DNA of 46,420 nucleotides from Citreicoccus inhibens (GTDB lineage: Bacteria > Myxococcota > Myxococcia > Myxococcales > Myxococcaceae). Location of the stretch: contig NZ_JAHNZT010000048.1 in assembly GCF_019039035.1 (NCBI RefSeq), positions 1 to 46,420 on the forward strand. The letters are read 5' to 3'. A program made the translations under genes and the position numbers. Positions 16,941 through 28,536 of the stretch are shown here, piece after piece. Within the stretch, counting starts at the first letter, position 1; every line of letters begins with the position of its first letter. The notes under the pieces are model-generated. The model saw only the letters and a program-made list of their open reading frames with translations. It did no database searches and was not told where the DNA came from.

Positions 16941-18665
16941 CTACTTCTTGCCGGCCGCGGGGCGCGCGGTGGCGGGGTTCGCCGCGTCACGTACGAGCTG
17001 ATCCGCGGTGACGTAGCGGGGCTCGATGTCCACCGGCACGTTCTTGAGCTTGGCGAGGACTCGCTGGACCTCGGGGCGGACCACGCCCTGCTTGGCGAGG
17101 AGCGCCTCGGCCGCCACGCGGTCTCCGCTGGCCTGCAGCTCCATGAGCTGACGGGTCAGCGCGGTCACGGACTCGGGCATCTTGTCCGCGACGACGGAGA
17201 AGGTGCCGTCCGCGTTCACCTTCACGGCGCCCGTGTCCAGGAAGTGATTGAGCTGGAGGGCAATGCCCTTGCCGTGCGCTTCATCGACGCCGAAGCGGAT
17301 GGAGCGGAACGCGGAGGCCAGGAACGTCGTGTACATGGTGCGCGACATCGACTTCTCGATGACGCCCTTGTCCACCAGCCGCTGGAGCGCCCACAGGCCG
17401 GAGATGTCGGCCTTGGCCTCCTCGATGGCGCTGGAGGCCACCTGGAGCGCCTGCCGCACCGTCGTCTCCTTGCCGCCAACGACGATGTTGTGAGGCCCCA
17501 GGCCGTGCATCAACTCGTGCATGAGGATGTGCGTGAAGAAGGCGTCGAAGGCCACGTCCTTGCGCTCCTTCTCCGTGAGCGCCACCTTCGCGATGGGCAC
17601 GAGCACGCGCTGGAACTTGGCCTCCTGCACGTTCTTCAGCATGACGCGCTTGGTGCCCTTCTCGGCCGCCACGCGCTCATCGTTGGGCAGATTGAAGGCG
17701 GCGGTCTGCACGCCGCGGTTGCCATCACCCGAGGAGTAGAGGCTGTTGATGACGCGGATGGGCGCCAGCGCGCCCAGCTTCGGGTTGCGCAGCCTGGCGT
17801 CGATGGGGAGGTTGTTCTCCAGCTCCTGAAGCTCGGCGCTGAACTTCGTCAGCTTCTGCGTCTCGGCGTCATCGCGCAGGCCGATGAAGGACTCGAAGGC
17901 CGCCTTGTAGTTGAACCAGTTGTCCTCGTAGACCTCGTAGGGCCCGATGGTCGGATCGATGCTCGCGTCCAGCTCCATCCACGCCACTTCGCTGGCGTAG
18001 TAGTCGTTGGACAGGAACGCGTCCGCGCGCTTGGTGAGGAAGGCCTTCAGCGTGGGCTGCTGGGTGAGCGCCGCGGCCTCGCGCAGGCGCTGCGCCGCGA
18101 TGGCCAGCTCGCCCTGGTACTCGACGCTGTAGGGCACGGTGACGAACTTGCCGTCGGGGCCGCGCCGGATGGTGGTGAAGAAGCCGGTGGCCTGGTGCTG
18201 CTGCGCCTCGGGCAGGGACTTCACCCAGGCCTCCACCTCCGCCTTGGTGGCGCCGGCCGGGTAGAAGTTGCCCTCGTCAGGCTTGGCGGGCACGCCGGGC
18301 ATGAAGGGCTGCGCCTCATCCAGGCGCGACCACGGGCCCTTGTTGAGCAGGAACGCGTGCAGGCGCGCGCGCCCCAGGGCCGAGTCGTCGTGCACGAGGT
18401 CGAGCAGGAGCGTCTCGTTGCCCGCCCAGGCCTGCCGCAGGAAGAGCGGATCCATCACGCGGGCGGCCTCGACGATCTTCGCGAGGGCGAGCTTCTCCTC
18501 GGGAGGCAGCGCCTTGACGTCCACCTTGAGGTCCACCGGCGCGAAGCGCGCGGTCATCCGCTGGAGTTCGACGGCATCCGGGAAGCGCTCGGGGCTCTTT
18601 TCCGCGGCGGGGGCGGCGCTCCCCACGAGCAGCGCGCCCAGCAGGGGCAGGAAGGTTCGGGTCAT
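16941..18665 (-). CDS. Secreted M49-like (dipeptidyl-peptidase III family) metallopeptidase
   Basis: A 574-residue zinc peptidase with a signal peptide (MTRTFLPLLGALLVGSAAPA). Residues 242-259 (PYEVYEDNWFNYKAAFES) are a hallmark of the DPP III family. Zinc motifs are HELMH (383-387), followed by GLGPHN, and EEAKAD (415-420), with Glu from the latter as third ligand. Classical DPP III has the longer HExxGH form; here the spacing is plain HExxH. Family members remove dipeptides from oligopeptide N-termini; export would place this one in the periplasm or outside. It is divergent from htpG with a 228-base gap and is followed by a 12-bp hairpin. The C-terminus is Ala/Pro/Lys-rich. Confidence 0.82.
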   Translation of the reverse strand: MTRTFLPLLGALLVGSAAPAAEKSPERFPDAVELQRMTARFAPVDLKVDVKALPPEEKLALAKIVEAARVMDPLFLRQAWAGNETLLLDLVHDDSALGRARLHAFLLNKGPWSRLDEAQPFMPGVPAKPDEGNFYPAGATKAEVEAWVKSLPEAQQHQATGFFTTIRRGPDGKFVTVPYSVEYQGELAIAAQRLREAAALTQQPTLKAFLTKRADAFLSNDYYASEVAWMELDASIDPTIGPYEVYEDNWFNYKAAFESFIGLRDDAETQKLTKFSAELQELENNLPIDARLRNPKLGALAPIRVINSLYSSGDGNRGVQTAAFNLPNDERVAAEKGTKRVMLKNVQEAKFQRVLVPIAKVALTEKERKDVAFDAFFTHILMHELMHGLGPHNIVVGGKETTVRQALQVASSAIEEAKADISGLWALQRLVDKGVIEKSMSRTMYTTFLASAFRSIRFGVDEAHGKGIALQLNHFLDTGAVKVNADGTFSVVADKMPESVTALTRQLMELQASGDRVAAEALLAKQGVVRPEVQRVLAKLKNVPVDIEPRYVTADQLVRDAANPATARPAAGKK

Positions 18666-18893
18666 GCCTCCCTCCCTAGCGCATTGTGTTCCCCCCTCCC
18701 AGCGCCCGATGCGCCACGGCCCCCCAGACCGTCCACCGTCCGCATTCGGCGCGGCGCATCACCTGGGCCGGGGGCCGGCCCCAGGGGGTAGAGAAACACC
18801 TACACCCATGGCCCGGCCGAGGACTCGACAAACCGGAGCCCATGGTTATGGGGGAAGCGTCGGTGGCGTCCACGGTGGCGCCCGGAGGTCCTC
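18666..18893. other. Divergent intergenic region (M49-like gene / htpG)
   Basis: 228 bases between divergent starts. It contains a GC-rich imperfect palindrome around 18758-18788. I looked for a heat-shock sigma-32-type promoter and a CIRCE element upstream of htpG and found neither convincingly. Confidence 0.4.
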
Positions 18894-20828
18894 ATGTCCG
18901 TTGAATCGCAGCCCCAGCGCGAAACCCATGCCTTCCAGGCGGAGATCAACCAGCTCCTGAGCCTGGTCATCAACTCGCTCTACAGCCACAAGGAGATCTT
19001 CCTCCGGGAGCTGGTGTCGAACGCGTCCGATGCGCTCGACAAGCTGCGCTTCCGCACCATCACCGAGACCGAGCTGCTGGGAAACGAGCCCGAGCTGGAG
19101 CTGCGCATCACCCCCAACGCGGCCCTGGGCACCCTCACCATCGAGGACACCGGCATCGGCATGACGCATGACGAGCTGGTGAAGAACCTGGGCACCATCG
19201 CCCACTCCGGCTCGCGCGAGTTCATCCAGACCATGGCCCAGAAGGGCCAGAAGGACATGCAGCTCATCGGCCAGTTCGGCGTGGGCTTCTACAGCGCCTA
19301 TCTGGTGGCGGACCGCGTGGAGGTGGTGAGCCGCGCCGCCGGCGCTGACCAGCGGGCGTGGCGCTGGACCTCCGAGGCCCACGGCACCTTCACCGTGGAG
19401 CCGGCGGAGCGCACGTCGCGCGGCACGGCCATCACCCTGCACCTCAAGGAGGACCAGAAGGAGTTCCTCGAGGAGTGGCGGCTGCGCACGCTCATCACCC
19501 AGTACTCAGACTACGTGGGCCACCCCATCAAGCTCCAGGTCGCCAAGACGACCGGCACGGGGGACGACAAGAAGACCGAGGTCTCGCTGGAGGTGGTGAA
19601 CAAGGCGAGCGCCCTGTGGCAGCGCTCCAAGTCGGACATCACGGATGAGCAGTACACCGAGTTCTACAAGCACCTGACGCACGACTTCGACGCGCCGCTC
19701 GCGTGGACGCACTTCAAGACGGACGGGCAGCAGCAGTTCACCGGGCTCATGTTCGTGCCCAAGCACCCGCCCTACGACCTGAACGCGCAGCAGCAGCGCG
19801 GGGTGCGGCTGTTCGTCAAGCGCGTGTTCATCATGGACCGCTGCGAGGAGCTGGTGCCGCAGTGGCTGCGCTTCGTGCGCGGCGTCATCGACTCGGACGA
19901 CCTGCCGCTGAACGTGTCGCGCGAGATGCTGCAGGACTCGGCCGTGGTGCGCGCCATCCGCAAGCACGTCATCAAGAAGTCGCTGGAGATGCTGGAGAAG
20001 CTCGCCAAGGACAAGCCCGAGGACTACCGCACGTTCTGGCAGTCCTTCGGCACCGTGCTGAAGGAGGGCCTGGCGACGGAGACCGAGCACCGCGAGAAGC
20101 TGGGCGTCCTCTTGCGCTACGAGAGCTCGCGCGAGGAGGGCCTGACGTCGCTCACCGATTACGTGTCGCGGATGAAGGAGGGCCAGGAGGCCATCTATTA
20201 CGTCTACGGCGAGTCTCGGAAGGCCGTGGCGGACAGCCCGCACCTGGAGGCGCTCAAACAGCGCGGCTACGAAGTGCTGTTCATGACGGATCCGGTGGAC
20301 GAGTGGGCCGCGCAGGGCCTGCGTGACTTCCAGGAGAAGCCGCTGGTGTCCGCGCTCAACGCCGACCTCAAGCTCCAGAGCACCGACGAGCAGAAGCGCG
20401 AGAAGGAGCAGCAGTCCGAGGGCTTCAAGGCGCTCACGGACAAGATGAAGGACGTGCTGAGCGACACCGTGCGCGAGGTGCGCGTGTCCGACCGGTTGAC
20501 CGAGTCGCCGGTGTGCCTGGTGCTGCCCGAGGGCGGCTCGCCGGCCTACCTGGAGAAGCTCCTGCGCGAGCGCGGCAAGGGCATGCCGCACATGAAGCGC
20601 ATCCTCGAGGTCAATCCCAAGCACCCCGTCATCGAGCACCTGCGCGCGGTCTACACGAGCGACCCCACCGCCACGCAGGTGGGCGAGTGGATCGAGCTGC
20701 TCCATGACCAGGCGCTGCTCACCGAGGGCAGCCCGCTCAGCGACCCCAACCGCTTCGCGAAGCGGATGACGGCGCTGCTCACGCAGGTGGCCGCGCACAC
20801 CGCGCCGGCCCAGCCTCGCGCGAGCTGA
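18894..20828 (+). CDS. htpG: Hsp90 chaperone HtpG
   Basis: A 644-residue bacterial Hsp90, slightly longer than the E. coli protein. It is an ATP-driven homodimeric chaperone of the cytoplasm. The N-terminal ATP-binding domain shows [35 protein letters not shown] and [17 protein letters not shown]. The middle domain carries [10 protein letters not shown] and the catalytic-loop region. The C-terminal dimerisation domain ends with the family segment [16 protein letters not shown] lies 7 bases before the ATG. The gene is monocistronic, ending at a strong hairpin shared with the convergent flavin oxidase gene. Confidence 0.97.
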
Positions 20829-20846
20829 CCCGGACCTCGCCGCGCA

Positions 20847-20878
20847 GCGCGTCCCTGGCATCTTGGCCGGGGACGCGC
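20847..20878 (+). terminator. Bidirectional hairpin between htpG and the flavin oxidase gene
   Basis: A 13-bp stem (20847-20859 with 20866-20878, one G-U pair) and a 6-base loop, 18 bases after the htpG stop, between convergent genes. No T run follows. Confidence 0.6.
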
Positions 20879-20901
20879 CACGGGGCTCGCCGGGGCGGGC
20901 G

Positions 20902-22152
20902 TTATCGCCCCAGGTCTCGCAAGACGGCCTCGGCCGCGCGACGCCCGGAGGTGAGGGCCCCATCGATGGAGGCGTTGTCCCGATGGTCTCCACAGACATA
21001 CAGGCCCGGGGAGAGGCGCACCGGGCGGTGCGGCTCGTGGAGGATGGACAGCGGCTGCGCTGGTAGCGCGTGGGGAATCACATCCGTGCGCAGCAGGCGC
21101 CACGCGCTCACCGCCGACGAGCCGAACCACTCGGCGAGCTGCGCCCTCGCGCGCGCCTCCAGCGTGCCCTCATCCAAAGTGGCGCCCAGCACCGTGGCGC
21201 AGATGAGCGCCTGGCCTCGGGGCGCGTAGTCCGGTGACACCTCGCTCATCACCGCGACGTGGTTCACCGGACCGTGACCTTCGCCGTCGAGCACCAACCA
21301 AGGGCCCTCCACCGGCGGCTCCGGCGCGGCGAAATACAGACACGTCACGGCGTGCATGGCGGGCTCGGGCATGCCCAGGAGCAGGCCGCTGGCGGTGCGT
21401 GGATCCGTCGCCACCACCACCGCGTCGGCGCGAAGCGCCTCACCATCCTCCAGGCGCACACGGTGACCCCACACCTCTGTCACCGGAACGTGCATGCGCA
21501 ACGTGCCGGCGGGAAGCTGCGTCGCCAGTTGCTCCGCGATGGCGCCCATCCCGCGCGCCGGCACCGCCGCGTGTCCAGTTGCGAACATCCGGAAGACGAA
21601 CTCGAGCATGCGGCTAGAGGTCTCCAGCGGGCGCTCCAGGAAGACGCCCGCGAAGAAGGGCCGCAGGAACGCCTCCAGCATCGCGTCGGAGAAGCCCAGG
21701 TCCCGCAGGTAGCGCAGCGAGGTCCGCTGCGGCCGATGCCACACGTCCTCCAGCTCTCCCGAGCCAGCCTGCTGCCGCAGCTCCAGCACGCGCAGCTTGT
21801 CGCCGAGGTCCCCCACCGGCTCGAAGAGGTGCCCCAGTGCCTGGAGCGGGTGACGCGCGGGATCCACCAGCGTGCGCAGCTTGCCGCCGCGCCAGACGCG
21901 GGCCCCGGGATGGAAGGCGCGCAAGGAGAGCGCCTCCAGGTCCAGGACCCGCCGCCCCTCCGGGTAGGCCGTGAGGTAGACCTGGAAGCCCCGGTCGAGC
22001 AGGAAACCCTCGTGCGCGTCCGTGCGCACGCGACCGCCTGGCGCGTCCCCTGCTTCCAGGAGCTGAACCCGAACCCTCGACTGCCTGAGCGCCCGGGCAC
22101 AGGCCAGGCCCGCGAGCCCCGCGCCCACGACGATCACCTCGGGATTCGTCAC
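20902..22152 (-). CDS. FAD-dependent amine oxidase / protoporphyrinogen-oxidase-like flavoprotein
   Basis: A 416-residue flavoprotein. The Rossmann dinucleotide motif [19 protein letters not shown] is at the very N-terminus, followed by [15 protein letters not shown] and LDRGFQVYL, and the C-terminal FAD motif is [20 protein letters not shown]. This places it in the NAD(P)-binding-Rossmann amine oxidase group that includes protoporphyrinogen oxidase and phytoene-desaturase-like enzymes; the substrate is unknown. I choose GTG 22152 because GGGAGGG lies about 8 bases upstream; ATGs at 22170 and 22200 add residues without a ribosome site. It is convergent with htpG and divergent from aroF. Confidence 0.82.
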   Translation of the reverse strand: MTNPEVIVVGAGLAGLACARALRQSRVRVQLLEAGDAPGGRVRTDAHEGFLLDRGFQVYLTAYPEGRRVLDLEALSLRAFHPGARVWRGGKLRTLVDPARHPLQALGHLFEPVGDLGDKLRVLELRQQAGSGELEDVWHRPQRTSLRYLRDLGFSDAMLEAFLRPFFAGVFLERPLETSSRMLEFVFRMFATGHAAVPARGMGAIAEQLATQLPAGTLRMHVPVTEVWGHRVRLEDGEALRADAVVVATDPRTASGLLLGMPEPAMHAVTCLYFAAPEPPVEGPWLVLDGEGHGPVNHVAVMSEVSPDYAPRGQALICATVLGATLDEGTLEARARAQLAEWFGSSAVSAWRLLRTDVIPHALPAQPLSILHEPHRPVRLSPGLYVCGDHRDNASIDGALTSGRRAAEAVLRDLGR

Positions 22153-22350
22153 CTGGTGGCCCTCCCACATCCGCGCAGTGTCGAGACCCTCACTTGTCAT
22201 GAGCCGCAAGTGCAAGGGAGAGTGGTGGGCCGGTTGCCGGGCACCGAGGAGTTGGTGCAGAACCGTACCCGTGCAGCCGTTACTGTAGAGCCCCCGTGCA
22301 GGTCCTTCGACCCGCACTCCACACTCCGGAGAGAGAGAACAGGTACTCCC

Positions 22351-23376
<1,026 letters not shown>

Positions 23377-23379
23377 GCC

Positions 23380-24396
23380 ATGACCCTCAAAGAAGCGCTG
23401 GGCAAGGTGGTGAGCCGGCGCGACCTGACTCGCGAGGAGATGGCCTCTGTCATGGGCCAGATGCTCGCGGGAGAGGCGTCGCCTGCCCAAGTGGGCGCGC
23501 TCGCGGCCGCGCTGCGCATGAAGGGTGAGACCGAGGACGAAATCCTCGGCGCGGCGGAGGCCATGCGGGCCTGCGCGGCGCGCATCTCGCCGACGGCGGA
23601 GGTGGTGCTCGACACCTGCGGTACCGGGGGTGATGGAGCGCACACCTTCAACATCTCCACCGCGGTGGCCTTCGTGGCCGCCGGGGCGGGCGTCACCGTG
23701 GCGAAGCACGGCAATCGAGCGGTCTCCAGCCGATGCGGAAGCGCGGATGTGCTGGCCGCGCTCGGCGTGTCCATGGAGCGTCCGCACGCCCACGTGGCGC
23801 GCGACATCGACGAGCACGGCGTGGGGTTCCTCTTCGCGCCTTCGCACCACAGTGCCCTCCGGCATGTGGCGCAAGCGCGGCGGGACCTCGGGTTTCACAG
23901 TGTCTTCAATCTGTTGGGGCCGCTGACGAATCCGGCGGGAGCGCGCTACCAGTTGCTCGGCACGTTCGACGGCAAACGCGTGGAGCAGACCGCGCGCGTG
24001 CTGGGGCGTCTGGGCAGTCGCCGCGCGTGGGTGGTGCACGGGCACGACGGGCTGGATGAGATCAGCCCTTGCGGCCCCACCGAGGTCGCGGAGCTGCGCG
24101 AGGACGGAACGGTGCGCATCTTCACGGTGTCCCCCACGGACGCGGGGCTGGACACCGTGCCGCGCGAAGCCATCGCGGGCGGCGACGCGGAGGAGAACGC
24201 GCACCGGCTGAAGGCCCTGCTCGCGGGCGAGCGCAACGGACTGAGAACCGCGGTGTTGCTCAATGCCGCCGCAGCGCTCGTGGTGGTCGGCCATGCGAAC
24301 GACCTCACCGAGGGCGTGCGCAAGGCCGAGCACGCGATCGACTCGGGCGCTGCCGCGCGCAAGCTCGCGGCGCTCGTCCAGGGCGGTGTGCTGTGA
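23380..24396 (+). CDS. trpD: Anthranilate phosphoribosyltransferase
   Basis: A 338-residue TrpD, normal length. It joins anthranilate to phosphoribosyl pyrophosphate, the second committed step of tryptophan synthesis. The PRPP-binding signature DTCGTGGDGAHTFNIST is at about residues 79-95, followed by VAKHGNRAVSSRCGSADVL, which lines the anthranilate site, and VFNLLGPLTNPA. It is not fused to TrpG, unlike the E. coli protein. It starts 3 bases after the aroF stop, and its stop overlaps the trpC GTG start, showing translational coupling. Confidence 0.97.
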   Translation: MTLKEALGKVVSRRDLTREEMASVMGQMLAGEASPAQVGALAAALRMKGETEDEILGAAEAMRACAARISPTAEVVLDTCGTGGDGAHTFNISTAVAFVAAGAGVTVAKHGNRAVSSRCGSADVLAALGVSMERPHAHVARDIDEHGVGFLFAPSHHSALRHVAQARRDLGFHSVFNLLGPLTNPAGARYQLLGTFDGKRVEQTARVLGRLGSRRAWVVHGHDGLDEISPCGPTEVAELREDGTVRIFTVSPTDAGLDTVPREAIAGGDAEENAHRLKALLAGERNGLRTAVLLNAAAALVVVGHANDLTEGVRKAEHAIDSGAAARKLAALVQGGVL

Positions 24397-25205
24397 GCGC
24401 GCCCCGGACTGGACGCACCGCCGAGGGCACGTTGGAGCTGATCATGGCGCGCAAGCGTCGTGAGCTGGCTCAGCGCGCGCCCTTGGCTCCCCGTCCGCGT
24501 CTTCCTGCGCGCGACTTCGCCGAGGCACTCCGGACGCGCCGCGCGCCGGAGCACCCGGTGAGCGTCATCGCGGAAGTGAAGCGCAAGAGTCCCTCGGGCG
24601 GCGCGTTTCCCCACCCCGACGTGGTGGCGGTCGCGCGCGCCTATGAGGCCGCTGGGGCCAGCGCCATCAGTGTGCTGACGGATGGGCCCGACTTCGGCGG
24701 CAGCCTGGAAGACCTCGTGGCGGTGCGTGCAGCGGTGGCGCTGCCCGTGCTCCGCAAGGACTTCCTGGTGGCCGCGCGCGAAGTGGAGGAGAGCGCGCGC
24801 TGGGGCGCGGATGCGGTGCTCCTCATCGCGGATGCGCTCTCGGACACGGAGCTTCACGAGATGCTGGCCACGGCTCGCGAAGTCCGCGTGGCCGCGCTCG
24901 TGGAGGCCCACACGGCGGAGCACGCGGAGCGGGCGCTGGCCGCGGGCGCGGGGCTGGTCGGCATCAACAACCGAGACCTCTCCACGCTCAAGACCGACAC
25001 GGGCACGGCGCTTCGCGTGATGCCGAAGCTGCGTGCCCGAGCGGGCGTGCTCGTGGCGGAGAGTGGGCTGCGCTCGGTGGCGGATCTCCGCGCCGCACGC
25101 GACGCGGGCGCCGACGCGGTGCTCGTGGGCGAGTCCCTGCTTCGCGACGCGGAGCCGGGCCGTGCGCTGCGCCGTCTGCTCGGCCTGGAAGGTGGCCCGG
25201 CGTGA
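24393..25205 (+). CDS. trpC: Indole-3-glycerol phosphate synthase
   Basis: A 270-residue TIM-barrel enzyme that closes the indole ring of carboxyphenylamino-deoxyribulose phosphate. Key segments are [13 protein letters not shown] (catalytic Lys region), [43 protein letters not shown] and [10 protein letters not shown]. The start is GTG at 24393, overlapping the trpD stop as GTGA; the next in-frame ATG (24444) would cut off helix alpha-0, which is needed in this family. It is a single enzyme, not fused to TrpF. It is co-translated with trpD upstream and trpF downstream. Confidence 0.96.
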   Translation: MSAPRTGRTAEGTLELIMARKRRELAQRAPLAPRPRLPARDFAEALRTRRAPEHPVSVIAEVKRKSPSGGAFPHPDVVAVARAYEAAGASAISVLTDGPDFGGSLEDLVAVRAAVALPVLRKDFLVAAREVEESARWGADAVLLIADALSDTELHEMLATAREVRVAALVEAHTAEHAERALAAGAGLVGINNRDLSTLKTDTGTALRVMPKLRARAGVLVAESGLRSVADLRAARDAGADAVLVGESLLRDAEPGRALRRLLGLEGGPA

Positions 25206-25849
25206 GCGTGAAGGTGAAGGTCTGTGGCGTCACCCGGCTCGAGGACGCGCGCGCGACGTGGGCCGCCGGTGCGGACGCGCTCGGGTTGAACTTCTATCCT
25301 CGCTCGCCGCGCTGCGTGGACATCGCCACGGCCGCGGCGCTCGCGGCCACGCGCCCGCCGCTCGGCGCGGTGGTGGGCGTGTTCGTGAACGCCTCGCCGG
25401 AGGACATCCGCGTGCGCGTGCGCGAGTGCGGCCTCACGGCGGTGCAGCTCCACGGCGACGAGCCCCCCGAGGCCTGCGGTGGCTTCGGCGTGCCCGTCAT
25501 CAAGGCCCTCCAAGTTCGTGGCCCCGAGGATGTGGCTCGGGCGCGGACGTACGTGGGCGCGGGCGACGTGGCCGGGCTGCTGCTCGACGGGGCCGCGCCG
25601 GGCTACGGCGGCGGTGGCGTCACCTTCGATTGGTCGCTGGTGGCGCGGCTCACGGGAGAAGGGCTGCCGGTGTTGGTGGCGGGCGGCCTGAAGCCCTCGA
25701 ACGTGGCCGAGGCCGTGCGGGCCACGCGGCCCTACGGCGTGGACGTGGCCAGCGGCGTGGAGTCCGCCCCTGGCATCAAGGATCTGGACGCGGTGCGCGC
25801 CTTCGTGCGGACCGCCAAGTCCCTCAATCTGTTTGGAGCCATCCCATGA
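25202..25849 (+). CDS. trpF: Phosphoribosylanthranilate isomerase
   Basis: A 215-residue TIM-barrel isomerase for the Amadori rearrangement of phosphoribosylanthranilate. The N-terminus [12 protein letters not shown] holds the catalytic Cys; [31 protein letters not shown] (catalytic Asp in LLDG) and [13 protein letters not shown], with [16 protein letters not shown] at the phosphate site, complete the family pattern. The GTG start overlaps the trpC stop and its own stop overlaps the trpB ATG, so the whole chain is coupled. Confidence 0.96.
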   Translation: MSVKVKVCGVTRLEDARATWAAGADALGLNFYPRSPRCVDIATAAALAATRPPLGAVVGVFVNASPEDIRVRVRECGLTAVQLHGDEPPEACGGFGVPVIKALQVRGPEDVARARTYVGAGDVAGLLLDGAAPGYGGGGVTFDWSLVARLTGEGLPVLVAGGLKPSNVAEAVRATRPYGVDVASGVESAPGIKDLDAVRAFVRTAKSLNLFGAIP

Positions 25850-27051
25850 AGTCGGAGACAGTCGCCGGACGCTTCGGGCGTTACGGCGGACGCTATGTCC
25901 CGGAGACCCTGGTGCCCGCGCTCCTGGAGCTGGAGGAGGCCTACGCGGCGGCGCGCGCGGATCCAACGTTCGGTGAAGAGGTGTCGCGAGTGCTGCGCGA
26001 GTTCGTGGGACGCCCCACCGTGCTCACGCCCGCGCACAGGCTCACCGAGTCGTGGGGCGGCGCCACCGTGTGGCTCAAGCGCGAGGACCTCGCGCACACG
26101 GGCGCGCATAAAATCAACAACACCGTGGGCCAGGTGCTGCTGGCGCGGCGCATGGGCAAGCGGCGCGTCATCGCGGAGACGGGCGCGGGCCAGCACGGCG
26201 TGGCCACGGCCACCGCGTGCGCGCTGTTCGGCCTGAGCTGCGAAGTGTTCATGGGCGCGCTGGACGTGGAGCGACAGGCGCTCAACGTCTTCCGCATGCG
26301 CGCGCTGGGCGCGGTGGTGCGCCCGGTGGAGTCGGGCTCGCGCACGCTGAAGGACGCGATGAACGAGGCCATGCGCGTCTGGGTGTCGCAGGTGCGTGAC
26401 ACCTACTACGTCATCGGCAGCGCGGCGGGCCCTCACCCCTACCCCACCATCGTGCGCGACTTCCAATCCATCATCGGGCGGGAGATTCGCGCGCAGACGC
26501 AGGCGGCCATCGGGCGGCTGCCCGACGCCATCATCGCGTGCGTGGGCGGCGGCTCGAACGCCATCGGCGCGCTGCACCCGTTCATCGAGGACGCGAGCGT
26601 GCGGCTGGTGGGCGTGGAAGCGGCGGGCCACGGCCTTCAGTCCGGCCAGCACGGCGCATCGCTCACCCTGGGCACCGAGGGCGTGCTGCACGGCTCGCGA
26701 TCGCTCGTGCTGCAGGACGAGAACGGCCAGATTCAAGAGGCGCACAGCATCTCCGCCGGTCTGGATTATCCAGGCGTGGGGCCGGAGCTGGCGCACCTCG
26801 CCACCACGGGACGCATGGAGGTGCGCACCGCGACGGATGACGAGGCGCTCGCGGCCTTCTACGAGGTCGCGCGCACCGAGGGCATCCTGCCGGCGCTGGA
26901 GACGTCGCACGCGTTCGCGGCGGCGCGAGCGCTCGCGCAGGACATGGGGCGCGGCACGCATCTGGTCATCAACTGCTCGGGTCGCGGCGACAAGGACGTG
27001 GCGACCATCTCGGCGCGCGGCGTGCCCGCGGCGGTGGGGGTGAAGGCGTGA
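25846..27051 (+). CDS. trpB: Tryptophan synthase beta chain
   Basis: A 401-residue PLP enzyme that joins indole and serine to make tryptophan; it works as an alpha2-beta2 complex with TrpA through an indole channel. It begins with the TrpB1 pattern [19 protein letters not shown]. Lys89 in [10 protein letters not shown] is the Schiff-base lysine; [12 protein letters not shown], the phosphate-binding [10 protein letters not shown] and the closing [10 protein letters not shown] are all intact. This is the standard TrpB1 type, not the TrpB2 paralogue. It overlaps trpF (ATGA) and trpA (GTGA). Confidence 0.98.
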   Translation: MKSETVAGRFGRYGGRYVPETLVPALLELEEAYAAARADPTFGEEVSRVLREFVGRPTVLTPAHRLTESWGGATVWLKREDLAHTGAHKINNTVGQVLLARRMGKRRVIAETGAGQHGVATATACALFGLSCEVFMGALDVERQALNVFRMRALGAVVRPVESGSRTLKDAMNEAMRVWVSQVRDTYYVIGSAAGPHPYPTIVRDFQSIIGREIRAQTQAAIGRLPDAIIACVGGGSNAIGALHPFIEDASVRLVGVEAAGHGLQSGQHGASLTLGTEGVLHGSRSLVLQDENGQIQEAHSISAGLDYPGVGPELAHLATTGRMEVRTATDDEALAAFYEVARTEGILPALETSHAFAAARALAQDMGRGTHLVINCSGRGDKDVATISARGVPAAVGVKA

Positions 27052-27839
27052 GCGGCGAGATCGCGAAGGCATTCGCTCGGGCCAGGTCCCGAGCAGAGGG
27101 CGTGCTCGTCGGGTACGCCATGGCGGGCGACCCGAACATCGAGCGCTCGGTCGAGGTGTTCGCCGCGCTGGTGGAGGGCGGCGCGGACATCGTGGAGGTG
27201 GGCGTGGCGTTCAGCGACCCCATCGCGGACGGGCCCGTCATCCAGGCCGCCTCGGAGCGGGCGCTGCGCGCGGGCGCCACGCTGCGCCGCGTGCTGGACG
27301 AGGTGATTCCCCCGCTGCGTCAGCGCTTCCCGGAGACGCCGCTCGTCATCATGACGTACGTCAACGTGGTGCTGGCGCTGGGTGAGGCCCGCTACGCGAA
27401 GCTGGCGCGCGAGCGCGGCGTGGCCGGCACCATCCTCCCGGACCTGCCGCCCGAGGAGAGCGAGTCCCTGCGCGCGACCTTCGACGCGGAGGGCCTGGAC
27501 CTCATCCCCCTGTGCGCGCCGACGACGTCCGCCGCGCGTGCTCAAGCCATCGCGAAAGATGCACGCGGCTTCGTGTACTGCGTGTCCGTGGCGGGCGTCA
27601 CCGGCATGCGAGCGGAGCTGCCGCCGGACCTCTCGGAGCGCTTGGAGTTGGTGCGGCGAGTGTCCCCCGTGCCCGTGGTGGCGGGCTTCGGCATCTCCAA
27701 CGAGGAGCAGGCTCGAACCCTGGCCTCGCACGCGGACGGCGTCGTGGTGGGCAGCGCGTTGGTGCGCGCGGCGAACGCGGATGGCCCCGCGGCAGCGAAG
27801 CGGCTGTGCGCGGACATCAAACGTGGACTGAAGCGCTAA
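27048..27839 (+). CDS. trpA: Tryptophan synthase alpha chain
   Basis: A 263-residue TIM barrel that splits indole-3-glycerol phosphate into indole and glyceraldehyde-3-phosphate. Catalytic Glu lies in [20 protein letters not shown], catalytic Asp in ILPDLPPEE, and the phosphate-binding ends are [26 protein letters not shown] and [11 protein letters not shown]. The GTG start overlaps the trpB stop. Last gene of the aroF-trpDCFBA operon; the next gene begins 85 bases later. Confidence 0.97.
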   Translation: MSGEIAKAFARARSRAEGVLVGYAMAGDPNIERSVEVFAALVEGGADIVEVGVAFSDPIADGPVIQAASERALRAGATLRRVLDEVIPPLRQRFPETPLVIMTYVNVVLALGEARYAKLARERGVAGTILPDLPPEESESLRATFDAEGLDLIPLCAPTTSAARAQAIAKDARGFVYCVSVAGVTGMRAELPPDLSERLELVRRVSPVPVVAGFGISNEEQARTLASHADGVVVGSALVRAANADGPAAAKRLCADIKRGLKR

Positions 27840-27924
27840 GCACGCGCCCTATCTGTCCAGCGCCGAGCGGAGCACGCGACGGGGTGCACCGCGTGGGGGC
27901 GCTCCTGGCACAATCCGCCGCCAT

Positions 27925-28524
27925 ATGGCCAGGACACCCCCACCTGTCGTCGTGCTCGTGCGGCACGGCGAGACGGCATGGAGCCGCAGCGGACAGCACA
28001 CCGGCCGCACGGACATGCCGCTCCTGGAAGAAGGGCGGAAGATGGGCGAGTTGCTCGGCGCCCCACTCCACCGCTGGCGCTTCGCCGCCGTATGGACGAG
28101 TCCCCTGAGCCGCGCCGCGGAGACCTGCGCGCGCGCGGGCTACGGTGGCGTCGCGCAAGCGCGCGAGGACTTGATGGAATGGGACTACGGCGCCTACGAG
28201 GGCCGCAAGGGCACGGAGATCCGCGCCGAGCGCCCAGGCTGGACGCTCTGGCGAGACGGCGCCCCCAACGGAGAGAACGCGCAGCGCGTGGGAGAGCGGG
28301 CGGACCGGGTCATCGCCGATGCGCGCGACCTCGACGACAACGTCCTCATCTTCTCCCACGGCCACTTCCTGCGCGTGCTCGCCGCCCGGTGGCTGGCGCT
28401 CCCGCCCGACTCGGGGCGCCTGTTCCTGTTGAGCACGGGCTCCATCAGCGCACTGAGCGCGGACGGGGACGGAACCCAGCCCGCGCTCGCCTGCTGGAAC
28501 GACACCACGCACCTGCGCGAGTGA
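27925..28524 (+). CDS. Histidine phosphatase (phosphoglycerate mutase-like) family protein
   Basis: A 199-residue phosphatase with the RHG motif VLVRHGETAWSRSGQHTGRTD near the N-terminus (phospho-accepting His), acid residue in LMEWDYGAYEG, and the second His in LIFSHGHFLRVLAARWL. The size and the EWDYGAYEG motif fit cofactor-independent broad phosphatases such as CobC/alpha-ribazole phosphatase-like enzymes rather than glycolytic mutase. The substrate cannot be told from sequence. It lies downstream of trpA in the same direction and is convergent with trpG, whose stop is 12 bases away. Confidence 0.88.
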   Translation: MARTPPPVVVLVRHGETAWSRSGQHTGRTDMPLLEEGRKMGELLGAPLHRWRFAAVWTSPLSRAAETCARAGYGGVAQAREDLMEWDYGAYEGRKGTEIRAERPGWTLWRDGAPNGENAQRVGERADRVIADARDLDDNVLIFSHGHFLRVLAARWLALPPDSGRLFLLSTGSISALSADGDGTQPALACWNDTTHLRE

Positions 28525-28536
28525 GCCCAGGCGCCG

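Noticed and set aside
18666-18893. CIRCE or sigma-32 type heat-shock control of htpG
   Set aside because: No TTAGCACTC inverted repeat and no convincing heat-shock -35/-10 pair in the gap.
22153-22350. Tryptophan attenuator leader before aroF
   Set aside because: No short frame with adjacent Trp codons and no terminator-like stem in the upstream gap.
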